Assembly: GCA_950097015.1 (NCBI GenBank)
Contig: CATNEN010000024.1
Span: forward strand, 6,834,001-6,898,000
Length of the DNA: 64,000 nt
Source: Macrostomum hystrix
Lineage: Eukaryota > Platyhelminthes > Macrostomidae
Direction of reading: 5' to 3'
Part shown: positions 8,165 through 15,100 of the stretch, piece after piece
How positions within the stretch are numbered: position 1 is the stretch's first letter
Layout: every line of letters starts with the position of its first letter
Position numbers and translations under genes: made by a program
Notes under the pieces: generated by a model
Databases searched by the model: none
Told to the model about the DNA's origin: nothing
The model's input: the letters and a program-made list of their open reading frames with translations, nothing else

Positions 8165-8596
8165 TCACATCCGGAGTATTGTAAATCCTGCTTTATGCAG
8201 TGTCATGATGGCTTTAACGATTTCTGATTTGCTGACTGATTCATCAGCTGATTCATCAGATTCACAACTACCCATTCCGATTCTGACTCCTTTTTCTCTA
8301 GCGATTTTCTCCATCTCTTGTTGATGTGCTCTGTCATTGCCAGCCTTCACAGCTGATGCAACTCCGCCGGCTACACCTCCAGCAGCACCAAGAGCACCTG
8401 CGATGATGGGGATAAGAGTTAGCAAAGGAAGAATCCCACCTGTCTTCTCATCAGTGATATTGTGCGTTTGATTGTTACAATGGATCAGATGCTGGATTGG
8501 ATCTACTTTGACTTTGACACCTTTAATTGATACAACTCCTGGCTTCTTAGAGTCGATAATTCTGCTGATTTTATTCACGGTTCTGGTTTCAATCAT
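8165..8596 (-). CDS. small Polinton protein with Gly/Ala-rich hydrophobic segment (pX-like candidate)
   Basis: A 143-residue protein; the ATG is preceded by an A/T-only leader. Seen: a polar N-terminal half, then a hydrophobic Gly/Ala-rich segment around residues 55-85 (ILPLLTLIPIIAGALGAAGG), then a charged helix, an acidic Ser/Glu/Asp stretch (SDESADES) and a short C-terminal helix. Polintons and related adintoviruses often carry a small protein with a similar LPLL...GAAGGVAGG segment, compared in the literature with adenovirus core protein X or membrane-active minor proteins. I rely on that general resemblance only. It lies between integrase and polymerase on the same strand, 17 bases from the integrase stop. 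Confidence 0.6.
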   Translation of the reverse strand: MIETRTVNKISRIIDSKKPGVVSIKGVKVKVDPIQHLIHCNNQTHNITDEKTGGILPLLTLIPIIAGALGAAGGVAGGVASAVKAGNDRAHQQEMEKIAREKGVRIGMGSCESDESADESVSKSEIVKAIMTLHKAGFTILRM

Positions 8597-8613
8597 TTTA
8601 TTTAAAAAAAAAT

Positions 8614-9603
8614 TTAATTTATTTCTGTGTCATGTGGAATCACTAGAAGCTCAGCCCTTGTGAATGATCGTGTGGGGGCTTTTGAATTAAAGTCTTGGGA
8701 TAGAAAATAGTAATCGCCGGATGCTGATGTGAAATGCCTGTTTATCTTATGTACATCAAGACTAAAGTATGGGTCTGTTGCTCTTCTCTTTGTGTCCTTC
8801 TCCAGCTCTCCTGGTAAGTAAAGGAAGCGAACGAATTCAGAGTTAGTAAGAACTTCCGGAGAATAAACACCAGGGAGCTTTGGAAATGGGAATTGGGAGA
8901 TCGGATGTTTTGAATTAACTGTGTCTTGTTTGATGGCAGTATTTGGTTTCAGGTTTGTCATTCGAGAAACTTCATTGTTCAGTTGACTTATTACTGCGGG
9001 GAGTCTTTCTGTCCACTTGGTATAGTATTGGCCACTTTTTAGTTTCAGCTCTTCAGCTGTCTGCTTTGTGAAAAGTCTCTTTGCTAGAGTTAGATTGAAT
9101 CTTTCAACAAAAGCCTGGTCTCTATGGAGCTCAGTTCTTCCGTAGCGCATTTTCGTATTGTTCTTTTCCATAAGGGATTTGACTGCACCCATGAATTCTT
9201 TGCCAGGATCAGTCATAAAGGTTTGGGGGTATGTGAGCGGTGAGTTTTTGTAAATGTATTGGAGGGCAGCTGCAACTGCTTCTGACTTCTTAGTCTTAAG
9301 CGGTCTCGCTTCCTTATATCTGGAGGCAATGTCTATAACAGTGAGCGCATACTTGTAGCCTGAGTCATTGGGGAGAAACAGAAGATCTGCTTGGTGCGCT
9401 TCATTAGGTTTATAGATGTTAAAGTGAGGTCTTGTAAATTTAACAGGTGGGAAATAGACTTGGTAAACTGCTTGCTTAGAGAGCCATCTTTCAACTGTTT
9501 GTTTTGATTCATTACTTAGTTCCGCGAGTTTGGTGACTGCATTTTTTCCTACAAAGAATCCTTTGTCGCTGTAGTAGAGCTTTTGAAGTTTCTGATCTGT
9601 CAT
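8614..9603 (-). CDS. Polinton retroviral-like integrase (rve family)
   Basis: A 329-residue integrase. The catalytic triad is Asp73 (HQADLLFL), Asp132 (MTDPGKEF) and Glu167 (QAFVERFN), with 34 residues between the second Asp and the Glu. The N-terminal 50 residues form a helical DNA-binding region without an obvious HHCC zinc finger. After the core, a region with SPEVLTNSEFVRFLY-type strands and DYYFLSQ resembles the C-terminal SH3-like domain of Polinton integrases. The enzyme inserts the linear element and produces the short target duplication. The frame is intact. Its start is only 26 bases from the start of the divergent phospholipase gene. Confidence 0.97.
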   Translation of the reverse strand: MTDQKLQKLYYSDKGFFVGKNAVTKLAELSNESKQTVERWLSKQAVYQVYFPPVKFTRPHFNIYKPNEAHQADLLFLPNDSGYKYALTVIDIASRYKEARPLKTKKSEAVAAALQYIYKNSPLTYPQTFMTDPGKEFMGAVKSLMEKNNTKMRYGRTELHRDQAFVERFNLTLAKRLFTKQTAEELKLKSGQYYTKWTERLPAVISQLNNEVSRMTNLKPNTAIKQDTVNSKHPISQFPFPKLPGVYSPEVLTNSEFVRFLYLPGELEKDTKRRATDPYFSLDVHKINRHFTSASGDYYFLSQDFNSKAPTRSFTRAELLVIPHDTEIN

Positions 9604-9629
9604 TATTTTTTATTTAATTTTTTATAAAA
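9604..9629. promoter_or_regulatory. 26-bp A/T-only divergent promoter region
   Basis: The whole gap between the divergent integrase and phospholipase A2 start codons is 26 bases of A and T only, with TATAAAAA next to the plus-strand ATG. Both transcripts must either start within it or start inside the opposite gene. The promoter role is inferred from position. Confidence 0.5.
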
Positions 9630-10133
9630 ATGATGCAACGCTTTGGTGGAAACTTAGACTCACATGGACTGGTAGAAAAGCTTCCTCATCCAAACAAAGG
9701 CTGGACAATTCCCGGCTACAAATATTGCGGGCCTTTGAATCCGCTTGAAATACAGCTAGATAAAAACAATAATCCAAATCCTGGGCATGAACCCGTGAAC
9801 GAGCTAGACTCTGTCTGTATGTGGCATGATATTAAGTATAGGGATTTTCCAGAGGAGAAGACTCGCTGGGACAAAGAAATGCTCAGAATGCTAGACAATA
9901 TGGGGACTTCAAGCGGGTGGAGGGAATCGATCGCTCGGAAGCTAGTTAAAGCTGTTATTTTTGGTAAGACAAAGTTGGGGTTGGGGATTGGTGGCTGTTT
10001 GTGGGAAGAGGGGTGCGTGTGTGGGAAGGCGGGTGTGGAGTGTGGGGGTAGAGATAGGTTTGGTTTTGTATTGCAGGCACCAAATAGAGAAATGGGAAGA
10101 CTGTTGAAAGAGTTGGGAGTTGAGAAAGCTTAG
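9630..10133 (+). CDS. Polinton parvovirus-type phospholipase A2-like protein
   Basis: A 167-residue protein starting ATGATG after a TATAAAA run. The core at residues 29-90 matches the PLA2 fold of parvovirus VP1: a calcium-loop-like GYKYCGPLNP, then PVNELD and the catalytic HDIKY with His66-Asp67, then acidic helix residues Asp81 and Asp89. Parvovirus VP1 uses this activity to leave the endosome, and PLA2-like domains are known in Polintons. The calcium loop has Leu36 where parvoviruses have Gly, so activity is not certain. Residues 103-120 (helix, then TKLGLGIGG) look like the usual end of the family. The last 45 residues are Gly/Cys-rich low complexity, and a GT-AG pair at 9964-10076 could remove them (see findings). 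Confidence 0.82.
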   Translation: MMQRFGGNLDSHGLVEKLPHPNKGWTIPGYKYCGPLNPLEIQLDKNNNPNPGHEPVNELDSVCMWHDIKYRDFPEEKTRWDKEMLRMLDNMGTSSGWRESIARKLVKAVIFGKTKLGLGIGGCLWEEGCVCGKAGVECGGRDRFGFVLQAPNREMGRLLKELGVEKA

Positions 10134-10425
10134 CAGTGGCAGATTTTCCAACGCGTTGGACAGCTTTGACCTTCAAATGTACTTTAGTGACCAGCCGAAC
10201 ACAAAGCGAACACACAAGAAGACACAGGAGGCGCGCAGCGAAAAGCGACCTCAATAGCTATGTATTTTATGACGTCAGCATGCAATTAATGACATATGCA
10301 GAAAATGAAAAAGCGCAAGCACCCATGCAAACCAAAGCATTCGCAACATAGAAGGAGAAATGGTTGAGAAATACAGTCTGTGCGTCACCGAAGCGCTGTC
10401 GATTTCAGCTGAAGGAGTATCAATC
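10134..10425. promoter_or_regulatory. gap between convergent genes, with a CRE-type site
   Basis: 292 bases between the PLA2-like gene and the convergent DUF3102-like gene. I see no convincing gene; a 71-codon plus-strand frame (10136-10351) has no family resemblance. It holds a perfect palindromic CRE site, TGACGTCA, at 10270-10277, followed by GCATGCAATTAATGA. What it would regulate is unclear because both flanking genes end here. Confidence 0.4.
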
Positions 10426-11208
10426 TTATTGAAGATTCTTCCAAAAATCTTCATCGGCGCGGCTGACTTCCCTCAAATGAGGCAAGATCGCTTGCAGTTT
10501 TCGCAATGGTAGAGACAACTGTTGAATCGTCGGAAAGTCTACGGCGATCATTGCCAGCTTCATATAGAAATATGCTGTTGACTTCTTGATACCCATCTTC
10601 TTTTGATTTTCGTCCAGAAAGCTCGCAAATCCTTTCTTCCGGTTTGTCAGCTTCTGCTGCACTGTTTTAAGTATTTGCCCGGCTGCAACAGCCAGGTATA
10701 TAATGTTCCGGCGATTGTGCTCGATGTCGCGGTTGATGTTTGACAGGTGCTCTATGGCGATCTTAAGCGAATTTCTTCTCTCAAATGAGAACACTTTGAA
10801 GCCATGTGATACACATTGCGGCCCTTTGATGACATTATCCTTTAGTGTGGTTTTGAGCTGATTCAGCCTTTCCTTTGTCTTCTCTTCTTTCTGTTTTAGT
10901 TTTTCTTCTTCGGTGAAATCTTCCTCGTCATCGTCTTCTTCAAGTGTCGCCTCCAGTTTTTTAAGTTCAGAAAGCGCAGCTGTTTTCTTACCCGACCACT
11001 TTGTTTGTCGATCAGATGGAAGATCGGCAAACATTCCATTCAGTGTACTTGTGATGGATACGGTGTCGGTCCTAATCAACTGTGATTGCGTCGGCGCTAA
11101 AAGCTGGTCTTCTTCTTGCGTCGAGATCTGCATCGGCGATTCTACGAGCGTTGGTACCAAAGATAAATTGCACGCGAGTTCGTCAGAGATACCAGTTTTC
11201 TGCGTCAT
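10426..11208 (-). CDS. DUF3102-like helical protein in or beside the Polinton
   Basis: A 260-residue protein from the ATG at 11208; the open frame extends 18 codons further to a GTG at 11262 but has no earlier ATG. The N-terminal 75 residues are Ser/Thr-rich and disordered. An acidic coiled stretch (LEEDDDEEDFTEEEKLKQ) lies in the middle. The C-terminal part (about residues 155-245) has the layout of DUF3102: a helix with NRRNIIYLAVAAGQILK, GFASFLDENQKKMGI, then KKSTAYFYMKLA, which looks like a helix-turn-helix core. DUF3102 domains are best known from phages and plasmids, so a DNA-binding or regulatory role is a guess. Base composition is less A/T-rich than the other genes, and it has its own elaborate promoter. 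Confidence 0.75.
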   Translation of the reverse strand: MTQKTGISDELACNLSLVPTLVESPMQISTQEEDQLLAPTQSQLIRTDTVSITSTLNGMFADLPSDRQTKWSGKKTAALSELKKLEATLEEDDDEEDFTEEEKLKQKEEKTKERLNQLKTTLKDNVIKGPQCVSHGFKVFSFERRNSLKIAIEHLSNINRDIEHNRRNIIYLAVAAGQILKTVQQKLTNRKKGFASFLDENQKKMGIKKSTAYFYMKLAMIAVDFPTIQQLSLPLRKLQAILPHLREVSRADEDFWKNLQ

Positions 11209-11261
11209 GTTTTTAGGTTTTGGACTAGGAAGCGCACTGAAAAAAGCTGGGATTTGAGCCA

Positions 11262-11273
11262 CTATGGTACCAT
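11262..11273 (-). other. three-codon upstream ORF in a palindrome
   Basis: On the minus strand, between the likely transcription start and the DUF3102-like ATG, ATGGTACCATAG encodes a start, two codons and a stop. The first ten bases are a perfect palindrome (ATGGTACCAT). It could reduce translation of the main frame; inferred. Confidence 0.35.
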
Positions 11274-11297
11274 GCAGTGTCTAGCGATATGCGTGCA

Positions 11298-11305
11298 TAT
11301 TTATA
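11298..11305 (-). promoter_or_regulatory. TATA box of DUF3102-like gene
   Basis: TATAAATA on the minus strand, about 90 bases before the ATG at 11208. A start site 25-30 bases downstream would fall near 11275-11280. It lies 25 bases from the heat-shock element. Confidence 0.7.
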
Positions 11306-11316
11306 CACGTTCACTT

Positions 11317-11322
11317 CACGTG
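11317..11322. promoter_or_regulatory. E-box CACGTG
   Basis: A canonical CACGTG lies between the TATA box and the heat-shock element. Being palindromic it works in either direction. bHLH binding is inferred from the site alone. Confidence 0.4.
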
Positions 11323-11330
11323 ACGGGGCG

Positions 11331-11348
11331 TTCTAGAATATTCCCGAA
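11331..11348. promoter_or_regulatory. four-box heat-shock element (HSE)
   Basis: TTCTAGAATATTCCCGAA is a perfect run of four alternating boxes (TTCnnGAAnnTTCnnGAA), the known binding site for trimeric HSF. It lies 26 bases upstream of the minus-strand TATA box, the layout of metazoan hsp promoters. Confidence 0.75.
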
Positions 11349-11468
11349 CCAGCTGTCGTACCCAATCCGCTCAACACCACCCGCCACACAGCAAAATATC
11401 ATTCGCTTGTACGTAAAAATATCGATTTTAATGCAGTCTAGAAGTCTTAAACCTATTGTAACGAAAGT

Positions 11469-11708
11469 CTATAGCTGCTTAATGATTTCTGCAAAGTTAT
11501 AGTAGCTGTCATAGTCCTTGACGTAGGTTACTCCATACTTATGAAACCAGTGACTTTGGAGAGCTTGATTAATATTAGGGACGTTGATATCAACGCCGGG
11601 CCAATATTTCTTCATGTACTCGCTGCATTCTCGTTTGCATTGGTACTTACTCTTGTAATTAGGCTCATGCCTTTTGTAATAAGATCCTGGAGAGACGATT
11701 GGGAGCAT
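11469..11708 (-). CDS. small basic Polinton-edge protein, unknown
   Basis: A 79-residue protein from the ATG at 11708, chosen because it follows CACATTAAAA as in the other genes of the element; an in-frame ATG 41 codons upstream (11831) would give 120 residues. Seen: many Tyr, Lys and His, two Cys close together (QCKRECSEY), PGVDINVPN, and a Tyr-rich end (VKDYDSYYNFAE). No signal peptide or membrane segment. I do not recognise a family. It lies upstream of the heat-shock promoter and reads in the same direction as the DUF3102-like gene. Confidence 0.5.
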   Translation of the reverse strand: MLPIVSPGSYYKRHEPNYKSKYQCKRECSEYMKKYWPGVDINVPNINQALQSHWFHKYGVTYVKDYDSYYNFAEIIKQL

Positions 11709-11846
11709 TTTTAATGTGAATTTAATTTTTTTTTCGGAGGATGAGCACCCAAGGTTTGGGGTCTTGATTGGGATTTTAGTGCTAATTTGATTGTCTTGGC
11801 ACGCTTTTTGCAGCTTCGCTATTTTGTGCATGATCTCTTAGGGAGT

Positions 11847-12110
11847 GGCTGCGGTAATTTTTTTGTCCAAGTTCAGAAACTGGAAAGTATTTTTTTTTGG
11901 CGGGGAATGGTTTGTGCATTAAGGAGGCTGCGATAATTTTTGTCCTAGATATTCAACTTACAAACTGATGTGGGATATTAAAAGTAGAGAATTTAGAATA
12001 TGGAGACGGAGTTTTTAGAGGGGCGAGGACCCTTTTTTTCCTGATCTCTTCGGGAATAATAAAAGTAATGGTTTGTGGATAATGGAGGCTGCGATTATTT
12101 TTGTCCTAGA
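11847..12110 (+). repeat. diverged repeats at the right edge of the Polinton
   Basis: A block with AATGGTTTGTG, GGAGGCTGCGAT and TTTTTGTCCTAGA occurs at 11906-11949 and again at 12067-12110, 161 bases apart. A shorter relative (GGCTGCGGTAATTTTTTTGT) lies at 11847-11866. There is no gene here. This may be the terminal repeat zone of the element, but the other end lies outside the window, so a terminal inverted repeat cannot be tested. Confidence 0.6.
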
Positions 12111-12131
12111 AGCCCCCTCTTGCATACTACT

Positions 12132-15100
12132 TCTGAGACTAGTTTTACTCTGTGCTCACAATCTGAGACTAGTTTTGCTCTGAGCTCACAATCTGAGACT
12201 AGTTTTGCTCTGAGCTCACCATCTGAGACTAGTTTTGCTCTGAGCTCACCATCTGAGACTAGTTATACTATGTGCTAACAATCTGAGACTAGTTTTGCTC
12301 TGAGCTCACCATCTGAGACTAGTTTTGCTCTGAGCTCACAATCTGAGACTAGTTTTGCTCTGAGCTCACCATCTGAGACTAGTTTTACTCTGAGCTCACC
12401 ATCTGAGACTAGTTTTGCTCTGAGCTCACCATCTGAGACTAGTTTTGCTCTGAGCTCACAATCTGAGACTAGTTTTGCTCTGAGCTCACCATCTGAGACT
12501 AGTTTTGCTCTGAGCTCACCATCTGAGACTAGTTATACTATGTGCTAACAATCTGAGACTAGTTTTGCTCTGAGCTCACCATCTGAGACTAGTTTTGCTC
12601 TGAGCTCACAATCTGAGACTAGTTTTGCTCTGAGCTCACCATCTGAGACTAGTTTTACTCTGAGCTCACCATCTGAGACTATTTTTGCTCTGAGCTCACC
12701 ATCTGAGACTAGTTTTGCTCTGAGCTCACAATCTGAGACTAGTTTTGCTCTGAGCTCACCATCTGAGACTAGTTTTGCTCTGAGCTCACCATCTGAGACT
12801 AGTTATACTCTGTGCTCACAATCTGAGACTAGTTTTGCTCTGAGCTCACCATCTGAGACTAGTTTTGCTCTGAGCTCACCATCTGAGACTAGTTTTGCTC
12901 TGAGCTCACCATCTGAGACTAGTTTTGCTCTGAGCTCACCATCTGACACTAGTTATACTATGTGCTAACAATCTGAGACTAGTTTTGCTCTGAGCTCACC
13001 ATCTGAGACTAGTTTTACTCTGAGCTCACCATCTGAGACAGTTTTGCTCTGAGCTCACCATCTGAGACTAGTTTTGCTCTGAGCTCACCATCTGAGACTA
13101 GTTTTGCTCTGAGCTCACAATCTGAGACTAGTTTTGCTCTGAGCTCACCATCTGAGACTAGTTTTACTCTGAGCTCACCATCTGAGACTAGTTTTGCTCT
13201 GAGCTCACCATCTGACACTAGTTATACTATGTGCTAACAATCTGAGACTAGTTTTGCTCTGAGCTCACCATCTGAGACTAGTTTTGCTCTGAGCTCACAA
13301 TCTGAGACTAGTTTTACTCTGAGCTCACCATCTGAGACTAGTTTTACTCTGAGCTCACCATCTGAGACAGTTTTGCTCTGAGCTCACCATCTGAGACTAG
13401 TTTTGCTCTGAGCTCTCCATCTGAGACTAGTTATACTCTGAGCTCACCATCTGAGACTAGTTTTGCTCTGAGCTCACAATCTGAGACTAGTTTTACTCTG
13501 AGCTCACCATCTGAGACTAGTTTTGCTCTGAGCTCACCATCTGAGACTAGTTTTGCTCTGAGCTCACCATCTGAGACTAGTTTTGCTCTGAGCTCACCAT
13601 CTGAGACTAGTTATACTCTGTGCTCACCATCTGAGACTAGTTTTGCTCTGTGCTCACAATCTGAGACTAGTTTTGCTCTCCGCTCACAATCTGAGACTAG
13701 TTTTGCTCTGAGCTCACCATCTGAGACTAGTTTTGCTCTGAGCTCACCATCTGAGACTAGTTTTGCTCTGAGCTCACCATCTGAGACTAGTTTTGCTCTG
13801 AGCTCACCATCTGAGACTAGTTTTGCTCTGAGCTCACCATCTGAGACTAGTTATACTCTGTGCTCACCATCTGAGACTAGTTTTGCTCTGTGCTCACAAT
13901 CTGAGACTAGTTTTGCTCTGAGCTCACCATCTGAGACTAGTTTTGCTCTGAGCTCACCATCTGAGACTAGTTTTGCTCTGAGCTCACCATCTGAGACTAG
14001 TTTTGCTCTGAGCTCACCATCTGAGACTAGTTTTGCTCTGAGCTCACCATCTGAGACTAGTTATACTCTGTGCTCACCATCTGAGACTAGTTTTGCTCTG
14101 TGCTCACAATCTGAGACTAGTTTTGCTCTGTGCTCACAATCTGAGACTAGTTTTGCTCTGAGCTCACCATCTGAGACTAGTTTTGCTCTGAGCTCACCAT
14201 CTGAGACTAGTTTTGCTCTGAGCTCACCATCTGAGACTAGTTTTGCTCTGAGCTCACCATCTGAGACTAGTTTTGCTCTGAGCTCACCATCTGAGACTAG
14301 TTTTGCTCTGAGCTCACCATCTGAGACTAGTTTTGCTCTGAGCTCACCATCTGAGACTAGTTATACTCTGTGCTCACAATCTGAGACTAGTTTTGCTCTG
14401 AGCTCACCATCTGAGACTAGTTTTGCTCTGAGCTCACCATCTGAGACTAGTTATACTCTGTGCTCACCATCTGAGACTAGTTTTATTCTTTGCTCACAAT
14501 CTGAGACTAGTTTTGCTCTGAGCTCACCATCTGAGACTAGTTTTGCTCTGAGCTCACCATCTGAGACTAGTTTTGCTCTGAGCTCACCATCTGAGACTAG
14601 TTTTGCTCTGAGCTCACCATCTGAGACTAGTTATACTATGTGCTAACAATCTGAGACTAGTTTTGCTCTGAGCTCACCATCTGAGACTAGTTTTACTCTG
14701 AGCTCACCATCTGAGACAGTTTTGCTCTGAGCTCACCATCTGAGACTAGTTTTGCTCTGAGCTCACCATCTGAGACTAGTTTTGCTCTGAGCTCACAATC
14801 TGAGACTAGTTTTGCTCTGAGCTCACCATCTGAGACTAGTTATACTCTGTGCTCACAATCTGAGACTAGTTTTGCTCTGAGCTCACCATCTGAGACTAGT
14901 TTTGCTCTGAGCTCACCATCTGAGACTAGTTTTGCTCTGAGCTCACCATCTGAGACTAGTTTTGCTCTGAGCTCACCATCTGACACTAGTTATACTATGT
15001 GCTAACAATCTGAGACTAGTTTTGCTCTGAGCTCACCATCTGAGACTAGTTTTACTCTGAGCTCACCATCTGAGACAGTTTTGCTCTGAGCTCACCATCT

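Larger units (their letters stand above)
1..12131. mobile_element. Maverick/Polinton element, left part outside the window
   Basis: The combination of protein-primed polymerase B, rve integrase, adenain-like protease and A32-type ATPase defines a Polinton. Genes are intronless, closely spaced and intact, which suggests a young or still mobile copy. The hexon-like major capsid and penton-like minor capsid genes are not seen and would be expected to the left. The right limit is placed at the start of the 30-bp satellite, because no terminal inverted repeat or six-base target duplication can be checked here. Confidence 0.9.

Noticed and set aside
10136-10351. 71-residue plus-strand frame after the PLA2-like gene
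   Set aside because: No oligo-A start, no family resemblance, and no support from neighbours.
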